Assembly (NCBI GenBank): GCA_023384575.1
Contig: JAHDVP010000010.1
Coordinates: forward strand, 1-64,000
From: Acidobacteriota bacterium
GTDB taxonomy: Bacteria > Acidobacteriota > Vicinamibacteria > Vicinamibacterales > JAFNAJ01
DNA: 64,000 bases
Direction: 5' to 3'
Part shown: one piece after another, positions 35,643 through 42,972 of the stretch
How the letters are laid out: the number at the start of each line of letters is the position of its first letter
How positions within the stretch are numbered: the first letter of the stretch is position 1
Made by a program: the position numbers and the translations under genes
The notes under the pieces: generated by a model
Seen by the model: only the letters and a program-made list of their open reading frames with translations
What the model was told of the DNA's origin: nothing
Database searches by the model: none

Positions 35643-38344
35643 TGCACTCTCGCGAGATTCGGCGCGGTTTCCTCGACTTCTTCGAACAGCACGGCCACCG
35701 CATCGTCGCCAGCTCACCGCTCGTCCCCGCCGACGACCCGACGCTGCTCTTCACGAACGCCGGGATGAACCAGTTCAAGGACCTGTTCCTCGGCAAGGAG
35801 CGGCGGAGCTACGCGAGGGCCGCGACCTCGCAGAAGTGCATGCGCGTCAGCGGGAAGCACAACGACCTCGACAACGTCGGGCCGTCGCTGCGCCACCACA
35901 CCTTCTTCGAGATGCTCGGGAACTTCTCGTTCGGCGACTACTTCAAGACCGAGGCCATCGAGTTCGCCTGGCGCGCGCTCACCGAGGTCTGGGCGCTTCC
36001 GGCCGATCGCCTGCACGCCACCGTCTTCTGCGGCGAGCACGGCGTCCCGCGTGACGCCGAGGCCTTCGACCTGTGGACGCGTTACCTGCCGACGGCACGC
36101 ATCGTGGAGCTCGGCAGCGCCGACAACTTCTGGCAGATGGGCGAGACAGGACCGTGCGGACGCTGCTCCGAGATCCACTTCCACCGGCCAGAGCTGCCCT
36201 GCCCGCGCCCCGTGTGCCAGGGGCCCGCCTGCGATTGCGACCGCTTCGTCGAGATCTGGAACAACGTCTTCATGGAGTTCGATCGGCAGAGCGACGGCAC
36301 GCTGAACCCCCTGCCGGCGCCGTCGATCGACACCGGCATGGGGCTCGAGCGCCTCACGGCGGTCATTCAGGGCACGCTGTCGAACTACGACACCGACCTG
36401 TTCCAGCCCGTCCTCGGCGAGATCGGCCGCCTCACCGGACACCGGTACGGCGACGACCCGCGGTCGGACGTCTCGATGCGGGTCGTCGCCGACCACGTGC
36501 GCGCCATGACGTTCCTCGTCGCCGACGGCGTGGTGCCCTCGAACGAGTGGCGCGGCTACGTGCTCAGGAAGATCATGCGGCGCGCCATGCGCCATGGGAA
36601 GAAGCTCGGCGCGACCGAGCCGTTCCTCTTCCGGCTCGTGGCCGTCCTCGCGCGCGAGATGGGCGATGCCTATCCCGAGCTCGTCTCGGGACAGGAGACG
36701 ATCGAGCGGACGGTCCGGGCCGAGGAGGACCGGTTCGACGCCGTGCTCACGTCAGGACTGCCGCGACTCGAGGAGGCGCTCGAACGCGCGGCGGCCGGCA
36801 CTCGCGTCGTGGCCGGCGACGACGTGTTCAGGCTCTACGACTCGCTCGGCGTCCCGGTCGACTTCGTCGAGGACCTCGCGAGCGAGCGCGGCCTCGCCGT
36901 CGATCGCGCCGGCTTCGACCGGGCCATGGAGGGACAGCGCGAGAAGGCCAGGGCCGCCAGCGCGTTCGAGTCGAAGCGCGGCGAGCAGTTCACGTTCGCG
37001 TCGGAGCAGGAGGGCACGCGTCTGCTCGCACTCGACGATCGGTTCGACGGGTACGCGACGACCGTGGTGACGGGGCAGCCGGTCGTCGCCCTGTTCGACG
37101 ACACGCAGGGCCAGGTCGACACGCTGCCGGAAGGCGCCACAGGTTTCGTGCTGCTGCCGCGCACGCCGTTCTACGTCGAGTCGGGCGGGCAGGTCTCGGA
37201 CACGGGAACCCTCCACTCCGACGCCACGGGCGCGGTCGCCCACGTCGTCGGCATGACGCGCCTCTCGGCAGGCGGTCCGCGCGTGCATCGCGTGGTGGTC
37301 GCCAGCGGGTCGCTGCGCGCAGGCGAGATCGTGGCGGCCGAGGTCGACCGCAATCGTCGCGACGCCACGCGGCGCAACCACACCGCCACGCACCTGCTGC
37401 ACGCCGCCCTGCGACGCGTGCTCGGACCGCACGTGAAACAGGCGGGGTCGCTCGTGGCGCCCGACCGGCTGCGGTTCGACTTCGTCCACTTCTCGCCCAT
37501 CTCGAAGGAGGAGCTCGCCGAGATCGAGCGCATCGTCAACGCCGAGATCTACCGCAACACGCCCGTCGAGACCGAGGTCAAGGCGACCGACGAAGCCATC
37601 GCGGCAGGCGCCATGGCGCTCTTCGGCGAGAAGTACGGCGAGACGGTCCGCGTCGTGTCGGTGGCGTCCTTCAGCCTCGAGCTCTGCGGCGGCACGCATT
37701 GTCGCGCCACGGGCGACATCGGCCCCTTCGTCGTCGTCGCCGAGGGCGGCATCGCCGCCGGCACGCGGCGGATCGAGGCCGTGACCGGCGACGGGGCGGT
37801 GGCCCTGATTCAGGCGCGCGGCGCGACGCTCGCCCGGCTGCTCGAGGCGATCGGCCAGCCGGAGGATCAGGCCGTCGACGCCATCGATCGACTGCACGCC
37901 GAGGTGAAACGGCTCGGGCGCGACGTCGCGGACCTCAAGGTGAAGCTCGCGATGGGCGGCGGTGCGGCCGCTCAGGACGATGCGCTGGACGTCGAAGGCG
38001 TCCGTCTCGTCGCGCGGCGCGTCGACGGCCTCGACAAGCACGCGCTGCGCACGCTCGCCGACTCGCTGCGGTCGAAGCTCGGCAGTGGGGTCGTCGTGCT
38101 GGCGTCAGCCGGCGACGGCAAGGTGACACTGGTCGTCGGCGTCACGAAGGACCTGGTCGATCGCGTTCCGGCGGGCCGCGTCGTGAGGGACCTCGCGCCG
38201 ATCGTCGGTGGACGTGGCGGCGGGCGCGCAGATTTTGCCGAGGCCGGCGGGCGCGACGCGATGAGAATCGGCGACGTCCTCGCCGCGAGCCGCGAGGTGG
38301 TCGCGGACCTGCTCAAGGGAGCGATGCGCGACGGTCGCGCGTAG
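35642..38344 (+). CDS. alaS: alanyl-tRNA synthetase
   Basis: A 900-residue class II synthetase. The catalytic core opens MHSREIRRGFLDFFEQHGH and shows NAGMNQFKDLFLG, and a Cys-rich insert (CGRCSEIHFHR, then PCPRPVCQGPACDCD, about 175-200) lies before IWNNVFMEF. The editing domain has HTATHLLHAAL and CGGTHCRATGDIG, the zinc ligands for clearing mischarged Ser/Gly. The C-terminal DHHA1-type domain ends GGRGGGRADFAEAGG. The length is normal. Its -10 box suggests a leaderless message. Confidence 0.97.
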   Translation: MHSREIRRGFLDFFEQHGHRIVASSPLVPADDPTLLFTNAGMNQFKDLFLGKERRSYARAATSQKCMRVSGKHNDLDNVGPSLRHHTFFEMLGNFSFGDYFKTEAIEFAWRALTEVWALPADRLHATVFCGEHGVPRDAEAFDLWTRYLPTARIVELGSADNFWQMGETGPCGRCSEIHFHRPELPCPRPVCQGPACDCDRFVEIWNNVFMEFDRQSDGTLNPLPAPSIDTGMGLERLTAVIQGTLSNYDTDLFQPVLGEIGRLTGHRYGDDPRSDVSMRVVADHVRAMTFLVADGVVPSNEWRGYVLRKIMRRAMRHGKKLGATEPFLFRLVAVLAREMGDAYPELVSGQETIERTVRAEEDRFDAVLTSGLPRLEEALERAAAGTRVVAGDDVFRLYDSLGVPVDFVEDLASERGLAVDRAGFDRAMEGQREKARAASAFESKRGEQFTFASEQEGTRLLALDDRFDGYATTVVTGQPVVALFDDTQGQVDTLPEGATGFVLLPRTPFYVESGGQVSDTGTLHSDATGAVAHVVGMTRLSAGGPRVHRVVVASGSLRAGEIVAAEVDRNRRDATRRNHTATHLLHAALRRVLGPHVKQAGSLVAPDRLRFDFVHFSPISKEELAEIERIVNAEIYRNTPVETEVKATDEAIAAGAMALFGEKYGETVRVVSVASFSLELCGGTHCRATGDIGPFVVVAEGGIAAGTRRIEAVTGDGAVALIQARGATLARLLEAIGQPEDQAVDAIDRLHAEVKRLGRDVADLKVKLAMGGGAAAQDDALDVEGVRLVARRVDGLDKHALRTLADSLRSKLGSGVVVLASAGDGKVTLVVGVTKDLVDRVPAGRVVRDLAPIVGGRGGGRADFAEAGGRDAMRIGDVLAASREVVADLLKGAMRDGRA

Positions 38345-38443
38345 CGCCAGCTCGATTCGCCTCCACGGAGCGTTCGCGGACCGTCGACGCGGTCGGCCCT
38401 GCCATCGGGCACGGGTCGTGCATCGGTGCTGTCTCAGCACGCG

Positions 38444-39175
38444 ATGCCGCCGAGCCCATACCGCCGCGTCCGCCCGTTCGTCCTGCTGCCGGTCCTGGTG
38501 GGGCTGGCGCTCGTTCCGTCACCAGCCGAGGCGCAGATCTACGTCGCCCGCGACGCCAACGGCACGCTCGTGCTGTCGGATCGACCGCTCGGCCCCAACG
38601 CCCGCACGTACCCCGTTCCGGGTACCGCCTCGATCGTCACGACGCAGCCGCCCGCGCCCACGGGCCGGTCGGCGGCCGCCTACGACGACCTGATCGAGAC
38701 GCACGCGCTGGCCCAGCGCGTGCGGCCCGAGCTCGTTCGGGCAGTCATCCAGGTCGAATCGGCCTTCAACCCGTTCGCCCGGTCGCACAAGGGCGCCATG
38801 GGCCTGATGCAGCTGATGCCGGGTACGGCGCGTGAGCTCGGCGTGGCCAACCCCTACGATGCCGCCGACAACATCCGCGGCGGCGTCACCTACCTGCGCA
38901 CGCTGATCGACCGCTTCGAGGGCAACGAGGAACTGGCGCTCGCCGCCTACAACGCGGGGCCCGGGGCGGTGGAGCGGTACGGGCTGAGGATTCCCCCCTA
39001 CCGCGAGACGCGCGACTACGTGCGGCGCGTGCGCACGCGGACCGACCTCGAAGATGCGCCCGCCAGAACCGCGATCTACAAGACCATGGAGGTCGTCGAC
39101 GGTCGGCTGGTTCCTCGGTACACCGACAGGCGGCCCGCATCGGGGCCGTACGAGGTCGTCACGCGCGGCCGCTGA
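38444..39175 (+). CDS. lytic transglycosylase with DUF4124-like N-terminus
   Basis: A 243-residue exported murein-cleaving enzyme. Residues 1-30 are a signal peptide ending AEAQ. A short DUF4124-like segment follows ([19 protein letters not shown]). The SLT domain has the catalytic glutamate in [20 protein letters not shown], then [29 protein letters not shown] and [16 protein letters not shown]38444 gives a normal signal; GTG38426 in frame is an alternative. It lies 99 bases after alaS. Confidence 0.93.
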   Translation: MPPSPYRRVRPFVLLPVLVGLALVPSPAEAQIYVARDANGTLVLSDRPLGPNARTYPVPGTASIVTTQPPAPTGRSAAAYDDLIETHALAQRVRPELVRAVIQVESAFNPFARSHKGAMGLMQLMPGTARELGVANPYDAADNIRGGVTYLRTLIDRFEGNEELALAAYNAGPGAVERYGLRIPPYRETRDYVRRVRTRTDLEDAPARTAIYKTMEVVDGRLVPRYTDRRPASGPYEVVTRGR

Positions 39176-39242
39176 CCGGCGGCGAATCCGTGATCGCCGT
39201 ATCGGGATCGTAATCGCCGCGGGGTCCTCCGCACCCTGACTC

Positions 39243-39258
39243 CGGGGTTCTCACCCCG
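39243..39258 (+). terminator. hairpin after the lytic transglycosylase gene
   Basis: CGGGGT-TCTC-ACCCCG gives a perfect 6 bp stem 68 bases after the stop. There is no T run, so terminator function is tentative. Confidence 0.4.
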
Positions 39259-39317
39259 ATGTGACGATGCGGCTGGCGACTGGCCTTCGCTTCACTCCCA
39301 GTGAGGCAGGGCCACAA

Positions 39318-39549
39318 CCGGATCTCACGGGTGTTGAGGAGGCCCAGCCCTGTGGAGACGACCGACACGACACGCCTGACCGCCCGAGAAGGCCCAGGGG
39401 ACCAGCGCGGTTGAGCGCCGGGGACCGGGCCCCGGCGCGACCCGCGCGGCCAACGGGCCGCGCCGCCCTCGCAGGGCGGTCCGGTCGTCGGAACCGGGAT
39501 GGGCCGCATCAACACACGGGAGATCCGCTCTGGACCGGGCTAGAGCTAG
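39318..39549. mobile_element. repeat element, copy 3 (full, inverted relative to copy 1)
   Basis: Termini CGGATCTCACGGGTGTTGA (39320-39338) and, inverted, CGGATCTCCCGTGTGTTGA (39525-39507) match at 17 of 19. The interior matches copy 1 closely over about 200 bp, including the CGCCCT-GCG-AGGGCG hairpin. The right end has two CTAG sites (39540-39543, 39546-39549). The second contains, on the minus strand, the TAG stop of the TerB-like gene. It lies between convergent genes, as does copy 1. Confidence 0.85.
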
Positions 39550-40088
39550 ACCCCCTGGACGGGATCGCGCACGTCTCGCACCGCGCGGAGCTGCTCGCGC
39601 CAGGCCGACCGGGCCTCGATGAACTCCTGGTGGGGAATCTTCAGCTCCATCGAGATGCGACGGATCTCGTTGTCCTCGGCGGTCACGACCGCGTCGTCCG
39701 ACGCCGACACCGCGAACAGGCACCTGAGCAACGACCGTTTCTGCTCGTCGGTGGCCACCTCGCGGAATTCCTGGGTGACGTTGAAGTCCTCGCTGCCGCC
39801 GAACAGGAAGCTCTCGGCCTTCGCAATCTGCACGACGATGATGGCCTGAGCTTCTGGCAGACCGCCCTCCTCCATGACAATGCGCTCCATCGTCCGGGTC
39901 TCGGCGTCCGTCACCTGCTGGTCGGCGTGGGCCACGCGGCCGAGGAGGTAGGCGAAGGCGGCAAGGTACCGCGCCCGGTCGGGCTCCATTTCGTTGAGCG
40001 CCGTGGTGATGCGGCGCACGACCTCGGTTTCGGTGGGAACCGCTGGACCAGGACCGCGCCGAATGCCGAGCCAGTCGAGGATGGACAT
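39546..40088 (-). CDS. TerB-family protein
   Basis: A 180-residue helical protein with a TerB fold: LAAFAYLLGRVAHADQQVTD (residues 41-60) resembles the metal-binding acidic helix of TerB, and a second half (LLRCLFAVSASDDAVVTAED) repeats the pattern. TerB domains occur in tellurite-resistance and membrane-stress contexts; here no ter genes are present, so that function is not implied. Its ATG40088 follows the stop of the holin-like gene with no gap. Its stop is within the repeat element. Confidence 0.8.
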   Translation of the reverse strand: MSILDWLGIRRGPGPAVPTETEVVRRITTALNEMEPDRARYLAAFAYLLGRVAHADQQVTDAETRTMERIVMEEGGLPEAQAIIVVQIAKAESFLFGGSEDFNVTQEFREVATDEQKRSLLRCLFAVSASDDAVVTAEDNEIRRISMELKIPHQEFIEARSAWREQLRAVRDVRDPVQGV

Positions 40089-40433
40089 CTACTCTCTCGC
40101 AGCGAACTGGGCGATGAACCACGAGATCAGGCTGATGACGATGGCGCCCCCGATGGCCGACCAGATCGAGGCCACCGTGAACCCCCGGGTCACGGCCGCC
40201 GCCAGCATGAAGGCGAGCCCGTTCACGACGAAGTAGAACAGGCCGAGCGTCACGACCGTGATCGGCAGCGTGAGGACGAGCAGGACGGGCCGGACGACGG
40301 CGTTGACGAACCCGAGCACCAGGGCACCGACGAGCAGAGCTCCCGTCGACTCGACGTGCACCCCGGGCACCACGCGGGCGGCCACGGCGAGACCGATCGC
40401 AACGACCGCCCAATGCACCAGAAATCGTGTCAT
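40089..40433 (-). CDS. small four-helix membrane protein, phage holin superfamily IV type
   Basis: A 114-residue membrane protein with four hydrophobic segments (about 4-22, 30-52, 56-78, 85-108). The conserved GLAFMLAA and PGVHVESTGALLVGAL pattern belongs to the widespread family annotated as 4-TM phage holin. In bacterial chromosomes such proteins are generally not phage genes. ATG40433 is preferred to longer in-frame openings because the upstream part is not membrane-like and overlaps the S4 gene promoter. Immediately upstream of the TerB-like gene. Confidence 0.82.
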   Translation of the reverse strand: MTRFLVHWAVVAIGLAVAARVVPGVHVESTGALLVGALVLGFVNAVVRPVLLVLTLPITVVTLGLFYFVVNGLAFMLAAAVTRGFTVASIWSAIGGAIVISLISWFIAQFAARE

Positions 40434-40483
40434 GGCTCTCCGGTTCCGCGAGGACGCCGCCTGTCGTGCCAGCGCCGGTTGGA

Positions 40484-40513
40484 AGCATACCACCCGGGTG
40501 GATAATGGGGTCG
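40484..40513. promoter_or_regulatory. divergent promoters sharing a CACCCGGGTG palindrome
   Basis: The palindrome (40491-40500) abuts GATAAT (40501-40506) for the plus-strand S4 gene, and on the minus strand TGG-TATGCT (hexamer 40489-40484) for the holin-like/TerB genes. Predicted plus-strand start is 40513, exactly the GTG of the S4 gene. The same palindrome precedes the tonB-like gene at 60949. Confidence 0.45.
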
Positions 40514-40914
40514 TGTCCGAACCTCCCGCGCCTCGCGTGCGGCTCGACGTGTGGCTCGACGTCGTGTGCCTGTTTCGCACCCGCTCCGAGGCCCAGAAAG
40601 CCTGTCAGGCCGGCCGTGTGGAGGTCGGCGGGCAGCGGGCCAAACCGCACCGGGAGCTCAGGATCGACGACCGGCTGACCATCCACCGCCCGATGGGCCG
40701 TCGCCAGCAGCTCGTCGTGAAGGGCCTCGCCGAGCGCCACCTCCCCAAGGCCGAGGCCCGGAAGCTCTACGAGGACGTCACGCCGGCGCCCACGCCCGAG
40801 GAGGCCGCGCTCCGCCAGATGGCCGCGCTCGCGCGGCCGCTGCGGCCTGCCGCGGCCCCGGGATCGCGCGAGCGACGCACCCTGCGGCGTCTCAAGGAGG
40901 AGTGGGGCGACTGA
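40513..40914 (+). CDS. S4-domain RNA-binding protein (HslR/Hsp15-like)
   Basis: A 133-residue protein with an N-terminal S4 domain (VRLDVWLDVVCLFRTRSEAQ, VEVGGQRAKPHRELRIDDRL) and a basic C-terminal tail (RERRTLRRLKEEWGD), the architecture of Hsp15, which binds free 50S subunits carrying nascent chains. GTG40513 is the start and coincides with the predicted transcription start, so the message may be leaderless. It lies 146 bp before rpsT, which has its own promoter. Confidence 0.85.
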   Translation: MSEPPAPRVRLDVWLDVVCLFRTRSEAQKACQAGRVEVGGQRAKPHRELRIDDRLTIHRPMGRRQQLVVKGLAERHLPKAEARKLYEDVTPAPTPEEAALRQMAALARPLRPAAAPGSRERRTLRRLKEEWGD

Positions 40915-40954
40915 GGTCGAGACACCGGGCGCGGTGGGTGGGGGGCGACGCCTG

Positions 40955-40963
40955 TGGTATACT
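40955..40963 (+). promoter_or_regulatory. extended -10 promoter of rpsT
   Basis: TGG-TATACT, hexamer 40958-40963. Predicted start near 40970 gives a leader of about 91 bases before GTG41061, long enough for autogenous control by S20, although no specific structure was recognised. Confidence 0.5.
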
Positions 40964-41060
40964 TTGGGTTTTGCGGGTGGCCCGGTCGGGCCTGCCGGGA
41001 CGGGGGCGATCGGCTCGCCGCCGGTCACCGCCTGGGATCAGTCATCGAAGGACGTACGCA

Positions 41061-41339
41061 GTGGCCAGTCACAAGTCTGCCCTCAAGGCGCACAAGCAGA
41101 GCCTGGTTCGGCGCGCCGCGAACCGCGCCTACCGCAGCCGTCTTCGCACGGCCCTGAAAGACATCCGCACCGCCCTCACCGAGGGCCGCGCCGACGACGT
41201 GAAGGCGTCGTTGTCGCAGACCGTGTCGCTCATCGACAAGATGGCCGGCAAGGGCATCATTCACGACAACGCCGCCGCCCGCTACAAGTCGCGGATCGTC
41301 AGGCGCTACTCGGCCCTCTCGACCTCACCGTCGGCCTGA
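41061..41339 (+). CDS. rpsT: 30S ribosomal protein S20
   Basis: A 92-residue, lysine/arginine-rich helical protein: SHKSALKAHKQSLVRRAANR, then LSQTVSLIDKMAGKGIIHDN and AARYKSRIVRRY, the S20 hallmarks. AAGGA lies about eight bases before GTG41061. The last 15 bases overlap the 3' end of holA, which comes from the other strand. Confidence 0.96.
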   Translation: MASHKSALKAHKQSLVRRAANRAYRSRLRTALKDIRTALTEGRADDVKASLSQTVSLIDKMAGKGIIHDNAAARYKSRIVRRYSALSTSPSA

Positions 41340-42377
41340 CGGCCTCGGCTGGGTCGGGGCCGCTCCACACAGCTCGACGACCAGCCGCTCGAGGAGGATC
41401 TGCGGGTCACCGCCAGACCCCTTCATGGCCAGGTCGGTGCGCAGGACCGCATCGGTCGCGTCCCTGACTCGGCCAGGAGCGAAGCGGGGGAGCTTGCTGC
41501 GCACGAACCAGCCGAGCTGCCCCAGCACCTGGTGCGGTGACGCGCCGCCATCGAGGCTCAGGGCGAGCGCCTTGAGCGCCGCGGCCGGCTGCCGCTGCTC
41601 GATGGCGTTGGTCACGGCCCACGGGTCGACCGACACCTCTCCACGGACGACCGCGCGCGCGTCGGCCACCTTCACCACGGGCCGCTCGCCGACGTAGGTC
41701 AAGACGCGCTCCACGGCACTGCGCAGCAGGGCGATGTCGGCGCCCGCGTACTGCGCCAGCGGTCCGATCGCGTCATGTGCGATCTGCTTGCCCGCCTCGG
41801 CCACCCGGTCGCGCACGTAGGCTTCGGCCCTGGCGGCGACGAGGCCGGCCACCCCGCGCCCTCGAAGTTCCCGCTCCTCCTTGAGGCCCCAGTACTCGAC
41901 GACGACCGCGTGCTTGACGACGAGCTTGGCCAGCCGGCTGGCCCGGTTGATGTCGGCCGCCACGAGCACGAGCGTCGTCTCCGGAATGGGCGAAGGCAGG
42001 TAGGCCTCGAGATCCGATACGGCGGGATCCGACGGCATCGCGGCCTCTTCGGCCCCGCCCTGATCTTCCTCGTCGGCGTCGCGTGCCGGCCCGCGACGCT
42101 TCGGCTTCAGGAGGATCTCGGCCCTGAGCAGCAGCACGACGCGGCGCCCGCCGAGCAGCGGCACCGTGCGGACCGACGCGAGCACGTCGGCGAGACCCGT
42201 CTCGCCCGCGTAGAATCGCTGCAGGTTGAAGGGCGCGACGTCGGGCTCGACGAGCGACGTCAGCGCGTCGAGCAGGCCCGCCTTCCCCACCTCGTCGTCG
42301 CCGACGAGCAGGTAGAGGGGCGCCACCCGACCCTGCTGGAGCTGCCGCCTGACGTCGGCATCGGAAAGCGGGGGCAC
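41325..42377 (-). CDS. holA: DNA polymerase III delta subunit
   Basis: A 350-residue clamp-loader subunit that opens the sliding clamp. The N-terminal AAA+-like domain shows APLYLLVGDDEVGKAGLLDA and GRRVVLLLRAE. The C-terminal collar has VDPWAVTNAIEQRQPAAAL and VLGQLGWFVRSKLPRFAPGR. An acidic insert (DADEEDQGGAEEA, near 100-113) is unusual. It starts at GTG42377, 19 bases after lptE. Tail-to-tail overlap with rpsT. Confidence 0.92.
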   Translation of the reverse strand: MPPLSDADVRRQLQQGRVAPLYLLVGDDEVGKAGLLDALTSLVEPDVAPFNLQRFYAGETGLADVLASVRTVPLLGGRRVVLLLRAEILLKPKRRGPARDADEEDQGGAEEAAMPSDPAVSDLEAYLPSPIPETTLVLVAADINRASRLAKLVVKHAVVVEYWGLKEERELRGRGVAGLVAARAEAYVRDRVAEAGKQIAHDAIGPLAQYAGADIALLRSAVERVLTYVGERPVVKVADARAVVRGEVSVDPWAVTNAIEQRQPAAALKALALSLDGGASPHQVLGQLGWFVRSKLPRFAPGRVRDATDAVLRTDLAMKGSGGDPQILLERLVVELCGAAPTQPRPSGRR

Positions 42378-42396
42378 GTGCTGATCCGCGGCCAGC

Positions 42397-42963
42397 CTAG
42401 AAGGCCTCGAGAATCGACGTGACCACGGTCTTCGCGAAGTCCGTCGCCATGCGATCGAGCGCGTTCGACGCCTGTCCGAAGAACGCGTTGGGGTCGAGCG
42501 CCTCGGATCCGGTCGTCTGCTCGTACTCCTCGCGGAAGACGAGCGAAGGGTTCTCCCAGAGGACGCGATTCTCCTTCACCTCGCGCAGCTCGGCCTTCAA
42601 CGTGACGACGACGAGGTAGCGCGTCGCCTGCTGCTGATCGTTGAAGGCGCTCGGCAAGAGCGCCACGGAGGTGATCTCGCCGGTGAGCGTGGCGTCGGCG
42701 CCCCCGTCGGTCGGCAGAACCTTGTAGCGGCCGCGACCGATGAACTCGGCGCGCACCCGCTGCGTCAGCAGCTCTTCGATGTCGAAGATCGTGGTCCGGT
42801 TCACGAAGAGCGGCACGCCGATCGTCTGGATGTAGGCGGGCAGGAACGATCCGCGACCGGCGAGCGCGTACCCGCACCCGGAGGCGGCGAGGGTGGCCGC
42901 CAGTGTCGCCATCAGCGCGGCGACGCGCGCGAGGCGGAAGCTCCTGGATCTGTTCGCGCTCAT
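42397..42963 (-). CDS. lptE: LPS-assembly lipoprotein LptE
   Basis: A 188-residue lipoprotein with a basic start, hydrophobic signal and lipobox AASGC (Cys30). The mature part begins GYALAGRGSFLP and has IGVPLFVNRTTIFDIEELLT, the pattern of the LptE/RlpB family that plugs LptD in the outer membrane. It implies an LPS-type outer membrane. It lies nine bases after leuS and before holA; leuS-lptE-holA is the classical order in proteobacteria. Confidence 0.9.
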   Translation of the reverse strand: MSANRSRSFRLARVAALMATLAATLAASGCGYALAGRGSFLPAYIQTIGVPLFVNRTTIFDIEELLTQRVRAEFIGRGRYKVLPTDGGADATLTGEITSVALLPSAFNDQQQATRYLVVVTLKAELREVKENRVLWENPSLVFREEYEQTTGSEALDPNAFFGQASNALDRMATDFAKTVVTSILEAF

Positions 42964-42972
42964 CGGTCCGCC

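Noticed and set aside
39546-40088. TerB-like gene as a tellurite-resistance system
   Set aside because: No terC, terD, terE or terZ neighbours. The TerB fold alone does not imply that function.
40089-40433. Holin-like gene as a prophage remnant
   Set aside because: There are no other phage genes or attachment repeats; the family is common on bacterial chromosomes.
40434-40580. Longer N-terminus for the holin-like gene
   Set aside because: It would add 49 polar residues, overlap the S4 gene and its promoter, and break the membrane-protein pattern.
41325-41339. The rpsT/holA 3' overlap as a frameshift or annotation error
   Set aside because: Both proteins reach normal family lengths; a 15-base tail-to-tail overlap is common in compact genomes.
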